A DNA stretch of 64,000 nucleotides from Sandaracinaceae bacterium (GTDB lineage Bacteria; Myxococcota_A; Polyangia; Polyangiales; Sandaracinaceae): contig JAVJQK010000076.1 in NCBI GenBank assembly GCA_040218145.1, positions 124,001-188,000 of the forward strand. The letters are read 5' to 3'. A program made the position numbers and the translations under genes. Under the pieces are notes generated by a model. It saw nothing but the letters and a program-made list of their open reading frames with translations. It was not told the DNA's origin and ran no database searches. Below are positions 44,979 to 54,483 of this stretch, in pieces. Position 1 is the first letter of the stretch, and every line of letters starts with the position of its first letter.

Positions 44979-46316
44979 GTGGGTACCGACGACGAGGACG
45001 AGGGGACGCGCGACACGATGGCGTCTCATCCGGGGGCGCGGCTCAAGGCGAAGCGCCGTCGGTCGGGCGTGCTCGAGATCGGCGACATGCTCGACGGCCG
45101 CTATCGCATCCTCAGCGAGCTCGGGCGCGGCGAGATGGGCGTCGTCTACAAGGGGCTCGACCCGGGCCTCGAGCGGCGCGTGGCCATCAAGCTCGTCGCG
45201 CCGAGCCACGTCTCGAGCAAGGGCATCCGGGAGCGGTTCCAGACCGAGGCCCGGGCGATGGCCCGCGTCTCACACCCGAACGTCGTGGCCATTCACGCGC
45301 TCGGAGAGCACGCCGGGACCCCGTACTTCGTGATGGAGCTCGTCGAGGGCACCGACCTCGAGACCTGGCTCGAAGAGAGCGAGGCGCTGCCGCTGTCGAT
45401 CGGGCAGGCCGTCTCGATCCTCTCGGACATCGGCGCCGGCATCGAGGCGATCCACGCGGCGGGCGCCACCCACGGCGACCTGAAGCCGTCGAACGTGCTC
45501 GTCGATCCGAAGGGCCGCGTGGTGGTGACCGATCTCGGCCTCGCGCGCCTCCTCGACACCCAGGTGCGCAAGACGCTCGAGCTCGCGGGTACGCCCGCCT
45601 ACATGGCGCCCGAGGTCCTCGCGATGGAGAAGGTCTCGCCCGAGCTGTCCAAGCGCGTCGACGTCTACTCGCTCGCCGTCATCGCGTTCGAGCTCCTGAC
45701 GGGGCAGCCGCCGTTCGACGCCGAGAACCTCGTGCAGCTCCTCAACATGCACGCGACGCTGCCGCCCAGGCCGCCGAGCGCGCTGCGCCCCGAGATCGGC
45801 GCGACGGGCGACGAGGTCCTGCTCGCCGCCCTGGCCAAGGACCCGAGGCTCCGGACCGGCTCCGCGCGGGAGCTCATCACCGGGCTCGAGCGCATGGCGG
45901 AGGAGGCGGAGAGCGGGATCGGCCGGCTCCACGTGGCGATCGTGGACGACGACGCGGACTTCACCGCCTTCGCGCGGCTCGCGCTCGAGGGCGCGTTCCC
46001 TTCCTCGAAGGTCGACACCTACCGGGACGGCGCGTCGGCGATCGAGGGCATCACCCGGAGCCCACCCGCCGTGGCGCTCGTCGATCTCCAGCTCCCGGAC
46101 ATCAACGGCCTCGAGGTCGTGGCGACCCTGCGCGCCGAGTGCCCGCGCTTCCCGATCGCGGTCGTGACCGGCGTGGGGAGCGCGAAGGACTGGAGCGTGC
46201 TGTCGAGCCTGGGCGCCGACGTCTTCCTCGCCAAGCCGCTCGACCGCGAGGAGCTGGTGCGCGCGGTGCGCCGCCTCATCGGCCGCAGCTCGCTCCCCCC
46301 GCCGCCGCGCGCCTGA
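44979..46316 (+). CDS. Ser/Thr protein kinase fused to a two-component receiver domain
   Basis: 445 residues from a GTG with AGGGA just upstream; an ATG at 45018 is the alternative. Kinase domain about 45-310: LGRGEMGVVYKG, Lys71 in VAIKLV, catalytic loop HGDLKPSN (His165; the usual Arg is Gly, a non-RD kinase), DLGLA for DFG, and GTPAYMAPEV. The receiver domain is about 320-435: IVDDDAD acid pocket, Asp369 in VDLQLPD as the phosphate acceptor, VVTGVG, and Lys in LAKPLD. No membrane segment. The kinase output could be controlled by phosphorylation of Asp369 by a histidine kinase. Confidence 0.92.
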   Translation: MGTDDEDEGTRDTMASHPGARLKAKRRRSGVLEIGDMLDGRYRILSELGRGEMGVVYKGLDPGLERRVAIKLVAPSHVSSKGIRERFQTEARAMARVSHPNVVAIHALGEHAGTPYFVMELVEGTDLETWLEESEALPLSIGQAVSILSDIGAGIEAIHAAGATHGDLKPSNVLVDPKGRVVVTDLGLARLLDTQVRKTLELAGTPAYMAPEVLAMEKVSPELSKRVDVYSLAVIAFELLTGQPPFDAENLVQLLNMHATLPPRPPSALRPEIGATGDEVLLAALAKDPRLRTGSARELITGLERMAEEAESGIGRLHVAIVDDDADFTAFARLALEGAFPSSKVDTYRDGASAIEGITRSPPAVALVDLQLPDINGLEVVATLRAECPRFPIAVVTGVGSAKDWSVLSSLGADVFLAKPLDREELVRAVRRLIGRSSLPPPPRA

Positions 46317-46324
46317 GCCGCCTC

Positions 46325-47209
46325 TCAGCTCCGCGGCGCGAGCTCGGTGCGCTGCTCGAGCCGCATGCGCATCTCGCCCTGCGCGCCGCGGTTGAGGATC
46401 TCCGTGACGGTGCGGGCGCGCGAGCGGGCGCCGAGCCGGTCGAGCTCGAGCCGGGTGCGGCCGCTGCCCGTGACGTCGAGCTGCGCGCCCGGCGGCAGCT
46501 GCGAGCCGTCTGCGTTGCGGACCCGGGTCTGGAGCTCCAGCCGGTCACCCGCGCGTCGCCGCAGCCGGTACTCCGAGGACATCGAGAGCGACATGCCCTG
46601 CATGCGGAGCTGGGTGCCGATGCGCCAGACCGCGCCCGTGCCCACGGCCTCCTCGGGGAGCGGCGGGGTGAGCTGGCCGAGCCCGTCGCGCAGGGTCTGC
46701 GCGTGCTGCCGAAGCTCTGGCGCGGCGCCCTCGGGCAGCTCGAAGGTCAGGTCGATCACCCGTCCACGGTCGTCGATCTCGGCCACGCCGTGCGCGCCCT
46801 CGAGGCCGGAGAAGCCTTGCTCGAACTGCTCGCGCGCGGGGCCCTCGGCGCCGCCCACCACGTCGAGGCCGCTCACGCGCCACGGGTAGCGGAGGTGTCC
46901 GTCCGTGACCGCGGTGGGTCCGAGGTCGAGGTCGAGGCGCGCGGCCGGCATGTCGACGTCGGAGCTGCGCTCGCCCATGGAGGCCTGCATGTCCATCTCG
47001 AGCGTGAAGCGCAGGCGCGTGCGCTGGCCAGCCTCGAACCGATAGCGCAGCGGCTGGCGATCGCCCTCACCGGCCTCGACGAGCTCGACCTGGGTCTGGC
47101 CGGCGGCGGCTTGCTTGGACCGGCTCGCGTCGGCGGCGGCGACCGCGGCCACGAGGGCGCCAGCGAGTACGGTGAGCAGCGAGACGGACACGGCGAGGCG
47201 CTTGCGCAT
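46325..47209 (-). CDS. Exported protein, beta-rich, unknown function
   Basis: 294 residues with a signal peptide (RLAVSVSLLTVLAGALVAAVAAADA). The mature part is beta-rich: LRYRFEAGQRTRLRFTLEMD, then a long domain with SLSMSSEYRLRRRAGDRLEL and a final TVTEILNRGAQGEMRMRLEQR. The pattern resembles secreted proteins with DUF6263-like folds, though I am not certain. Convergent with the kinase-receiver gene, 8 bases apart. Confidence 0.7.
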   Translation of the reverse strand: MRKRLAVSVSLLTVLAGALVAAVAAADASRSKQAAAGQTQVELVEAGEGDRQPLRYRFEAGQRTRLRFTLEMDMQASMGERSSDVDMPAARLDLDLGPTAVTDGHLRYPWRVSGLDVVGGAEGPAREQFEQGFSGLEGAHGVAEIDDRGRVIDLTFELPEGAAPELRQHAQTLRDGLGQLTPPLPEEAVGTGAVWRIGTQLRMQGMSLSMSSEYRLRRRAGDRLELQTRVRNADGSQLPPGAQLDVTGSGRTRLELDRLGARSRARTVTEILNRGAQGEMRMRLEQRTELAPRS

Positions 47210-47253
47210 GGCCCCGTGGTGTCACCCCGACCGGAGCGGCGCAAGGTCGCGGT

Positions 47254-48258
47254 ATGCTCCGCGCCATGAAGCGGGCGCTGGTGACGGGTGGGTGCGGCTT
47301 CCTCGGGAGCTGGGTGGTGCGGCAGCTCCGGGAGGAGGGCGTCGACGTGCGGGTGTTCGCCGTCCCGGGCGAGAGCCGCGAGAACCTCGAGGGCGTGGCG
47401 GTCGAGATCCTCGAGGGCGACGTGCGCCGACGCGCCGACTGCGAGCGCGCGGTGGCGGGCATGGACACGGTCTTCCACGCGGCGGCGATCTACCAGGACT
47501 TCGCCCCCGATCCGTGGCCCATGTACGACGTCAACCTTCGTGGCACCTTCAACGTGCTCGAGGCGTCGCGGCGCGCGGGGGTGGAGAAGGTGATCTACAC
47601 GGCCAGCATCGTCTCGCTGGGCCGGCCGGAGCCGGGGGAGACGGCGCACGAGGAGACCCCCTACGAGTGCTGGGATCTCGACTTCCCCTACAGCCGGAGC
47701 AAGCTCTTCAGCCGCGAGCTGGCCGAGTACTTCGCGGACTGGGATCTCGACGTGCGCGTGGTGTGTCCGGCCATCGTGCTCGGACCGGGAGACCTGCGCC
47801 CCACCCCGAGCGGCGCGCTGATCATCAAGAGCTTTCAGCCCGGCCCCGCGCTCCACTTCGACGGCGGCGCGAGCTACGTCGACGTGCGCGACGCCGCGCG
47901 CGTACATCTCCTCGCCGCGCGTGAGGGCGAGAAGGGCGGCCGCTACGTCGCGACGAGCGCCAACCTCACGAACGAGGAGCTCGTCCGCACCATCCAGCGC
48001 GTCGGCGCGACGAAGAAGCCGCTCGTGAAGCTGCCGGTGTCCGTGGCGCGCACCGTGGCCAAGGCGATGGACTTCCACGCGCGGCGCACGGGCGAGCCCC
48101 CGCTGCTCGCGCGCGAGTTCTTCGAGTTCAGCCTCCGCCCGAGCTTCTTCCGGAACGATCGGGCGCGCCGCGAGCTCGGCGCCACGTTCCGCCCGATCGA
48201 GGACACCATCCGCGACGCCATCGAGTACTTCCGCGGCCGCGGCCTCGTCCCGTCGTGA
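47254..48258 (+). CDS. NAD(P)-dependent reductase/epimerase (extended SDR, dihydroflavonol-reductase-like)
   Basis: 334 residues. AAGG lies 7 bases before the ATG at 47254; a second ATG four codons on is possible. RALVTGGCGFLGSWVV is the NAD(P) loop. DTVFHAAAIYQDF, YTASIVSLGRP and YSRSKL (YxxxK) follow. The fold resembles flavonol-4-reductase/3-beta-hydroxysteroid-type enzymes. Substrate unknown. Stand-alone between divergent and convergent neighbours. Confidence 0.84.
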   Translation: MLRAMKRALVTGGCGFLGSWVVRQLREEGVDVRVFAVPGESRENLEGVAVEILEGDVRRRADCERAVAGMDTVFHAAAIYQDFAPDPWPMYDVNLRGTFNVLEASRRAGVEKVIYTASIVSLGRPEPGETAHEETPYECWDLDFPYSRSKLFSRELAEYFADWDLDVRVVCPAIVLGPGDLRPTPSGALIIKSFQPGPALHFDGGASYVDVRDAARVHLLAAREGEKGGRYVATSANLTNEELVRTIQRVGATKKPLVKLPVSVARTVAKAMDFHARRTGEPPLLAREFFEFSLRPSFFRNDRARRELGATFRPIEDTIRDAIEYFRGRGLVPS

Positions 48259-48274
48259 CCTGGCCCGCGAGGCG

Positions 48275-49699
48275 TCAGCCGCCCGCGCGCTCCTGGAGCA
48301 TCTTCGCGATCTCGGCCACGCGGTCCCAGTGGCGCCGCTCGCTCGATTTCGTCGCGAGGTCCTGGTAGAGGCGGAGCGCTTCGCCGAGCTCGCCCCGGCT
48401 GACCATGGCCTCCGCTTCGCGCTCCTCGGCGCCGACCCCCACCTCGGTGGGATCGTCCCAGCTGTCCGCGTCGACGCCCTCGACGCCCGGCTCGAAGGTG
48501 GCGGGATCGTCCTCGACCCGGATGCCGGTCCAGCTGCGATCGACCGCGCCGACCTGGACGCGCTCGCCTCCGGCCGAGCGCTCACCCGGCTCGTGGACCT
48601 CCCACTGCCCTGCCGAGGGCAGCGCGACCTCCCCCGTCTCGACCGGCGCGTGGGGCGCCCTCGAGAGCTCGGCCTTGCTGGGGATCGCGGCCGGCGGCGG
48701 GCGGCTGCTGTCGGCGCGGGCGGGCGGCGTGAAGCTCTCCATCGGGAACGGCCCCGAGCCCTCGGGCGGCGGCTGCATCCCCTTGGGCAGCCCGAACGAG
48801 CGGCTCGGTGTGCGACGCGGAAGACGCTCTGCGACGGGCTGATCGGGGCTGGAGACCTCGGTCGGCCCCTCGGCGCCCTCCTCGTCGTCGAGCTCGTCGT
48901 CCACGTCCAGGTCGAGGGCCGGCCGGCTGGCCTCCTCCTCGATGTCGTCGAGCAGGAGGTCGAGCGCCTGGTCGGCGTTCTCGTCCTCCATCTGACGGCG
49001 CAGCTCCTCGAGGGGCAGCTCGCCCGCGCCGGCGACGCGGGTCGTCTCCTTGCGCGACTGCTCCACCGGGAGCTGAGACGCGTGGACCATGCGGGTGCTC
49101 TCGGCCGCGTCGCTCGGCGCGTCGTCGAGCAGCTCGTACTCGCCGAGCTCGAGGCTCATGGTCGGCTCCTCGCGGAAGGCCTCGGGCGGCACCACGGCCT
49201 GGACCGCGGCGGTCTCGTCGTCCGTCTCGAACGCCGAGAGCGGCAGCTCGCCCGGCGCGGCGTTGCGCGTCAGGTCCTCGAAGACGGGCCCGTCGATGGG
49301 CAGGGCCTGCCCGCTCGCGGCGGCCAGGATCAAGCGCGCCCGCGTCGCCAGACGCTCCGCGAGATCCGCGTGCGGCTTGTCGCGCACGATCGCGTCCCAG
49401 AGCTGCAGCGCGTGCGCGACGTCACCCCGCTCCAGCCCCTCGACCGCCGTCGCGTAGCGAGGGTCGGCCTCGGTCGAGCCGATCCAGACCTGTGACATGA
49501 GCAGCTCGAGCGCCTCGACGACGCGCTTGGCGTCGTCCGCGCCCGGGTCTCGCTGGTGCACCGCGCGCACCGCGTCGAGCGCCGCGTCCAGGTCCCCTCT
49601 CGCGAGGGGGTTCCCCAGGGCGTTGGCCAGGGCGCTCTTTCGATCTTCGCTTGCCACGTACCGCTCCGCGATCACACCCCGGAACCGCTGGATCGTCAA
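48275..49699 (-). CDS. Acidic, helical, low-complexity cytosolic protein
   Basis: 474 residues with a TTG start at 49699; a GTG eight codons on is an alternative. Helical N-terminal region with TPR-like spacing (ALANALGNPLARGDLDAALD, ALQLWDAIVRDKP), a long disordered middle rich in acidic residues, Pro and Ser, and a C-terminal TPR-like helix pair (GELGEALRLYQDLATKSS). No signal peptide or membrane segment. I do not recognise a function; the layout suggests a scaffold. Confidence 0.65.
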   Translation of the reverse strand: MTIQRFRGVIAERYVASEDRKSALANALGNPLARGDLDAALDAVRAVHQRDPGADDAKRVVEALELLMSQVWIGSTEADPRYATAVEGLERGDVAHALQLWDAIVRDKPHADLAERLATRARLILAAASGQALPIDGPVFEDLTRNAAPGELPLSAFETDDETAAVQAVVPPEAFREEPTMSLELGEYELLDDAPSDAAESTRMVHASQLPVEQSRKETTRVAGAGELPLEELRRQMEDENADQALDLLLDDIEEEASRPALDLDVDDELDDEEGAEGPTEVSSPDQPVAERLPRRTPSRSFGLPKGMQPPPEGSGPFPMESFTPPARADSSRPPPAAIPSKAELSRAPHAPVETGEVALPSAGQWEVHEPGERSAGGERVQVGAVDRSWTGIRVEDDPATFEPGVEGVDADSWDDPTEVGVGAEEREAEAMVSRGELGEALRLYQDLATKSSERRHWDRVAEIAKMLQERAGG

Positions 49700-49782
49700 T
49701 GACCTGCGGAGCCATCTCGCTGGCTATCGCGACCGGTCCGTGCCATGTGCGTCGAGAATCTTCCGCCTCTGGCCGACCCCGG

Positions 49783-51270
49783 ATGCTCTTCAACAGCACC
49801 GACTACGTCGTCTTCCTCGCGCTGGTGTTCATCGCCTTCTGGGCGCTCGAGCCGGGCGCGAGTCCGTTCGCCAGGCGGGTGATCGACTCGGCCGCGCGCC
49901 GCGAGCGGCTGCTGCGCGCGGTGCGGACGACGATCCTGCTGCTCGCCTCCTACCTGTTCTACATGTCGTGGAACTCGGTGTTCATCCTGTTGATCATCGG
50001 GTCCACGCTGGTCGACTACTGGATCGGCCTCGCGCTCGGGCGCACCGAAGGAGAGGGCGGTCGCAAGGCGCTGGTCGCGCTGAGCCTGTTCATCAACCTC
50101 GGCGCGCTCGGCCTGTTCAAGTACGCCGACTTCGGGCTGGTCGCGTCGTCGCAGGCCCTGAGCCTCTTCGGCGTGACGTGGGACCCACCGCTCCTGCACC
50201 TGATCTTGCCGGTGGGGATCAGCTTCTACACGTTCCAGACCCTCAGCTACACGATCGACGTCTACCGGCGGCGCCTCGAGCCGCACCGCGATCTCCTCGA
50301 GTTCGCGATGTACGTGGCCTTCTTCCCGCAGCTCGTGGCGGGACCGATCGTGCGCGCCAAGGAGTTCCTCTGGCAGTTCAACGAGGCGCCGAAGCTCTCG
50401 ATCGCCGGCGCGCAGAGCGGCATCTATCTCATCCTCCGCGGCCTGGTGAAGAAGGTCGCCATCGCGGACTTCCTCGCCACGCGGCTCATCGATCGCGTCT
50501 TCGACAACCCGGGCGCGTTCAGCACGAGCGAGGTGTGGATCGCGGTCTTCGGCTATACCTGGCAGCTCTACGGCGACTTCAGCGGCTACACCGACGTCGC
50601 CCGCGGCAGCGCGCGCCTCTTCGGCTTCGAGCTGCCCGAGAACTTCGACCGGCCCTTCAACTCCACCGGCCCGATCGAGTTCTGGCGACGATGGCACATC
50701 ACCCTGTCGCGCTGGGTGCAGGACTATCTCTACATCCCGCTGGGCGGCAGCCAGAAGGGCCCCGGCCGAACCTACGTCAACTTGTTCCTCAGCTTCTTCA
50801 TCATCGGCGTGTGGCACGGCGCGGGGTGGACGTTCGTCGTCTTCGGCCTGTGGCACGCGACCGGCGTGACCCTGAACCGGCTCTACCGCGCGTGGAAGGA
50901 GGCCCGCGGCGGCGACCCGACGCCTCCGAAGGGCGGGACGCGCCGCGTGCTGTTGACCCTCCTGAGCCTGAGCTTCTTCGTCGTGCACTGGCCGATGTTC
51001 CGCTCGCCCAACCTCACCAACATGCTCGATATGTACGACCAGATGTGGGGCACGGACTGGACTCCGGTCCGCGTCGACCCGTGGGTCTGGGTGGCGATGG
51101 TCGCGATCATGGTCCCGCACTTCGCGCCCGAGGCGTGGGTGAAGCGCGCGGAGACCGCGCTGAAGGAGCTGCCCTGGTGGGGCCTCGGGCTGCTGATCGT
51201 GGCCGTGGCCGCGCTGCTGCTGCACCTGTCGGCCGGGCAAGCGGCGCCCTTCATCTACTTCCAGTTCTGA
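49783..51270 (+). CDS. MBOAT-family O-acyltransferase, AlgI-like
   Basis: 495 residues from ATG 49783 (upstream frame is shadow). About ten membrane segments. Family marks: LFKYADF, LPVGISFYTFQTLSYTIDVY, WRRWHITLSRWVQDYLYIPLGG, and the WHGAGW motif with the catalytic His. Enzymes of this type move acyl groups across the inner membrane for O-acetylation of alginate, peptidoglycan or other polymers, with SGNH-type partners in the periplasm. Three such proteins lie downstream on the same strand. A direct AlgJ or AlgX call is not possible. Confidence 0.88.
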   Translation: MLFNSTDYVVFLALVFIAFWALEPGASPFARRVIDSAARRERLLRAVRTTILLLASYLFYMSWNSVFILLIIGSTLVDYWIGLALGRTEGEGGRKALVALSLFINLGALGLFKYADFGLVASSQALSLFGVTWDPPLLHLILPVGISFYTFQTLSYTIDVYRRRLEPHRDLLEFAMYVAFFPQLVAGPIVRAKEFLWQFNEAPKLSIAGAQSGIYLILRGLVKKVAIADFLATRLIDRVFDNPGAFSTSEVWIAVFGYTWQLYGDFSGYTDVARGSARLFGFELPENFDRPFNSTGPIEFWRRWHITLSRWVQDYLYIPLGGSQKGPGRTYVNLFLSFFIIGVWHGAGWTFVVFGLWHATGVTLNRLYRAWKEARGGDPTPPKGGTRRVLLTLLSLSFFVVHWPMFRSPNLTNMLDMYDQMWGTDWTPVRVDPWVWVAMVAIMVPHFAPEAWVKRAETALKELPWWGLGLLIVAVAALLLHLSAGQAAPFIYFQF

Positions 51271-51276
51271 GCCGCT

Positions 51277-52005
51277 CTACCAGGGGATGCGCGAGCCGTC
51301 CCAGGCGAAGAACTGTCCCGTCTTCTCCGGCGTCGCGTCGTCGCAGAGTCCGAGGAGCTGCCGCGCGGCGCGCTCCACGTCGAAGAGCTTGTCGTCGGGC
51401 ACCCGCGACGAGAACGGCGCGCTCAGCGCGGTGTCGACGGTGCCCGGGTGGAGCGCGATCACGGCGAGCTGCTTCGAGCGCCGGGCGAGCTCGATCGAGA
51501 GGTTCCGGGTGAACATGTTCTGCGCCGCCTTCGACGCGCGGTAGGCGTACCAGCCGCCGAGGCGGTTGTCCTCGATGCTGCCGACGCGCGCCGAGACGTT
51601 GGCGAGCACGGCCCGCTCGCCGTGGACCAGGAGCGGCGCGAAGTGCTTCGCGACCAGGAGCGGCCCGTACGCGTTGACGGCGAAGACCCGCGCGAGCTGA
51701 GCCGGGTCGACGTCCGCGAGCCGCTTCTCCGGGCCCAGATCGCCGTCGTGCAGCAGCCCCGAGACGTTCATCAGCAGGCGCGCGCGCGCCCCGTCCAGGG
51801 CCTGCGCCGCGTGGGCCACGGACGCCTCGTCGGTGACGTCGAGCGACAGCACCCGGAGCGCCGGATCGCGCGCCGCGAGGTCAGCCAGCGCGAGCGCCTC
51901 CTGCGGGCGGCGGCACGTCGCGACCACGCGCTCTCCCCGCGCGAGGAGCTGCCGCACCAGCTCGAGGCCGATCCCGCGGCTGGCGCCCTGGATGATCGAG
52001 ACCAT
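51277..52005 (-). CDS. Short-chain dehydrogenase/reductase
   Basis: 242 residues from ATG 52005, with GGAAG 8 bases upstream; extensions to 52056 have no support. Cofactor loop IIQGASRGIGLELV, and catalytic YRASK (YxxxK) with Ser in NVSARVG. The substrate is unknown. Convergent with the MBOAT gene, six bases apart, and divergent from the MATE gene. Confidence 0.86.
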   Translation of the reverse strand: MVSIIQGASRGIGLELVRQLLARGERVVATCRRPQEALALADLAARDPALRVLSLDVTDEASVAHAAQALDGARARLLMNVSGLLHDGDLGPEKRLADVDPAQLARVFAVNAYGPLLVAKHFAPLLVHGERAVLANVSARVGSIEDNRLGGWYAYRASKAAQNMFTRNLSIELARRSKQLAVIALHPGTVDTALSAPFSSRVPDDKLFDVERAARQLLGLCDDATPEKTGQFFAWDGSRIPW

Positions 52006-52085
52006 GCTCGCGACTTCCGCCATGCGGGCACGCTGGGCTCGGACGCGCGCTCGCACAAGCGCGTGAACTGCCCTACACCCCGCGC

Positions 52086-53471
52086 GTGGAACGGGCGCGT
52101 TCGATCTGGGCCGTGCTCGTCGCGGCGCTGCGCGGGGACGTCGACGGAATCGCGACGGGGCCTCTCGGGCGCGCCATCCCGCTCCTGGCCATTCCGATGG
52201 CGCTCGAGATGGCGGGCGAGGCGCTCTTCGCGCTCGTGGACGTGTACTTCGTCGGGCACCTCGGCGCGACCGCGGTGGCGACCGTCGGGCTGACCGAGTC
52301 GATGATGGCGCTCCTCTACGCGCTGGCCTTCGGGCTCGCGATGCCGGCCACCGCCATGGTGTCGCGGCGGGTCGGCGAGGGGGACCTCGAGGAGGCGGGC
52401 GCGACGGCGGCGCAGGCGATGTGGGCGGCGATCGCGGTCGGCGCGCTGGTGTCCTTGCTCGGCGCCTTCGCCCCGCAGCTGCTCACCCTCATGGGCGGCA
52501 CGGCCGAGGTCGTGCGCGAGGGCCGCACCTTCACCGCGATCATGCTCGGCGCGAGCCCGCTGGTGATCTTGCTCTTCGTCGGCGGCGGCGCGCTGCGGGG
52601 CGCGGGCGACGCGGCGGGGGCCATGCGCGCGCTCTGGATCGCGAACGGCATCAACATCGCGCTCGACCCGTGCCTGATCCTGGGCCTCGGCCCCTTCCCC
52701 GAGCTCGGGCTCACGGGCGCCGCGGTCGCGACGGTGATCGGCCGGAGCGCGGGCGTCGTCTACCAGGTGTGGCGTCTCTCTCGGGCCCGGAGCGTGTCCA
52801 TCCGCGGCCGCTGGGGGCTGCGCCTCGACATCATCCGGCGGCTCTTCCGCCTGTCGGTGGGCGGCACCGCGCAGCACCTGGTCGAGACCGGCAGCTGGGT
52901 CGCCGTCGTGCGCGTGCTCGCGGAGCTCGGCAGCGTGGCCGTCGCTGGCTACACGGTGACGATGCGGCTCGTGATCTTCACCTTGCTGCCGGTGTGGGGG
53001 TTCTCGAACGCCACCGCCACGCTGGTCGGCCAGAGCCTGGGGGCGAACGATCCCGCGCGGGCCGAGCGCGCCGTCTGGCTCTCGGGCAGCTTCGCGAGCG
53101 TGATCCTCGCCATCGTCTCGCTCGCCTTCTTGCTCGCGCCGCGCCCGCTCGCCGCGCTCTTCACCGACGACGCGGCGGTGGTCGACGTGGCTGGAGAGGG
53201 CCTGTTCATCATCGCCTTCGGCTACTTCTTCTACGGCTGGGTCATGGTCTGCCAGCAGGCCTTCAACGGCGCGGGAGACACGACCACCCCGGCGTGGATC
53301 AACGTGGCCTGCTTCTGGTGCCTGCTCATCCCCCTCGCCTGGATCCTCGCCAACCCCGTCGGCCTCCGCGAGAGCGGCGTCTTCATCGCCATCGCGACCG
53401 GCTACAGCGTCTCGGCGATCGTCAGCGTGGTGCTCGTCCGACGCGGCCGCTGGAAGCTCGCGCAGGCGTGA
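52086..53471 (+). CDS. MATE-family multidrug/metabolite exporter
   Basis: 461 residues from a GTG start, about twelve membrane segments in two related halves. Signatures: LVDVYFVGHLGATAVATVGL, GEGDLEEAG, FNGAGDTTTPAWINV. MATE pumps export cationic compounds with Na+ or H+ antiport. Stand-alone, followed 14 bases later by the G3E GTPase gene. Confidence 0.9.
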   Translation: MERARSIWAVLVAALRGDVDGIATGPLGRAIPLLAIPMALEMAGEALFALVDVYFVGHLGATAVATVGLTESMMALLYALAFGLAMPATAMVSRRVGEGDLEEAGATAAQAMWAAIAVGALVSLLGAFAPQLLTLMGGTAEVVREGRTFTAIMLGASPLVILLFVGGGALRGAGDAAGAMRALWIANGINIALDPCLILGLGPFPELGLTGAAVATVIGRSAGVVYQVWRLSRARSVSIRGRWGLRLDIIRRLFRLSVGGTAQHLVETGSWVAVVRVLAELGSVAVAGYTVTMRLVIFTLLPVWGFSNATATLVGQSLGANDPARAERAVWLSGSFASVILAIVSLAFLLAPRPLAALFTDDAAVVDVAGEGLFIIAFGYFFYGWVMVCQQAFNGAGDTTTPAWINVACFWCLLIPLAWILANPVGLRESGVFIAIATGYSVSAIVSVVLVRRGRWKLAQA

Positions 53472-53485
53472 GAGAGGATGGTGGG

Positions 53486-54442
53486 GTGATCATTCCCGTC
53501 ACCGTCGTCACGGGGTTTCTCGGGGCGGGGAAGTCGACGCTGGTGGAGGGCTGGCTGTCGGCGCTGCCGCGTGACGAGACGGCGGTGATCGTCAACGAGC
53601 GGGGGGACGTCGGGATCGACGGGGAGCTCCTCGCGTCGCACGTGTCGAGGCTCCGGGAGATCACCGCGGGGTGCGTGTGCTGCGAGACGCAGGCGGAGCT
53701 CGCGAGCGCGCTCGTGGAGCTGTCCGGGCTCTCGCCCGCGCCTCGCCGGATCCTGGTGGAGACGTCGGGCGCGGCGTCGCCGGCCGGGGTGATCCGCGCG
53801 CTCACCCGCGGGAAGGCGCGCGAGCGGCTGCGGCTCGACGGGGTGATCACGGTGATCGACGCGTCGCGGGTCGAGCGCGCGCTGTCGTTCGATCTCGCGG
53901 TGGAGCAGCTGGGCTTCGCCGACGTGGTGGTGATGTCGCACGCCGACCGCGCGGACGAGGCGGCGCTCGACGCGACCGAGGCGAGGCTCGTCCGGCACGC
54001 GCCCGGCGCGGTGATGGTCCGCGCGGGGCGCGACCGCACGGTGCCCTCACTCGACGCGCTGCTCGAGCGGCGCGAGGAGGTCTTGCGGATCCTCCCCGAG
54101 GCGGCCGGCGCGCACGCGGCGATCGACGCCGTCTCGCTCGTCGTCGACGGCCCGCTCGACGAGGAGCGCTTCGCGGACTGGGTCGAGGAGGCGCTCGGCG
54201 CGGTCGAGGCGCGCGTCCTTCGCGTGAAGGGGATCCTCGCCATGGAGGGGCTCGACGCGCGCGTGATCGTGCAGGGCGTCGGCGAGGCGATCGAGGTGAC
54301 GGTCGGCGCTCCGTGGGGAGACACCGCGCCCACGAGCCGGCTCGTGATCCTCGGCCTGGGCCTGGAGCGCGAGGCCCTCGAGGCGGGCTTCGCGGCGTGC
54401 GCGGCGCTCCCCGACCCGAACGGCGGCCGGGACGCGGGCTGA
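53486..54442 (+). CDS. G3E-family metal-chaperone GTPase (CobW/YjiA-like)
   Basis: 318 residues from a GTG start. Walker A GFLGAGKST, metal motif GCVCC (CxCC), ETSGAASP, and SHADRAD in place of NKxD. Such proteins deliver metals such as zinc or cobalt with GTP. The target is unknown. It follows the MATE gene and precedes an SGNH protein. Confidence 0.89.
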   Translation: MIIPVTVVTGFLGAGKSTLVEGWLSALPRDETAVIVNERGDVGIDGELLASHVSRLREITAGCVCCETQAELASALVELSGLSPAPRRILVETSGAASPAGVIRALTRGKARERLRLDGVITVIDASRVERALSFDLAVEQLGFADVVVMSHADRADEAALDATEARLVRHAPGAVMVRAGRDRTVPSLDALLERREEVLRILPEAAGAHAAIDAVSLVVDGPLDEERFADWVEEALGAVEARVLRVKGILAMEGLDARVIVQGVGEAIEVTVGAPWGDTAPTSRLVILGLGLEREALEAGFAACAALPDPNGGRDAG

Positions 54443-54483
54443 ACGTCCAGCGGCGCGGGCTTGAAGGCGGCCCAGAGGTCGCT

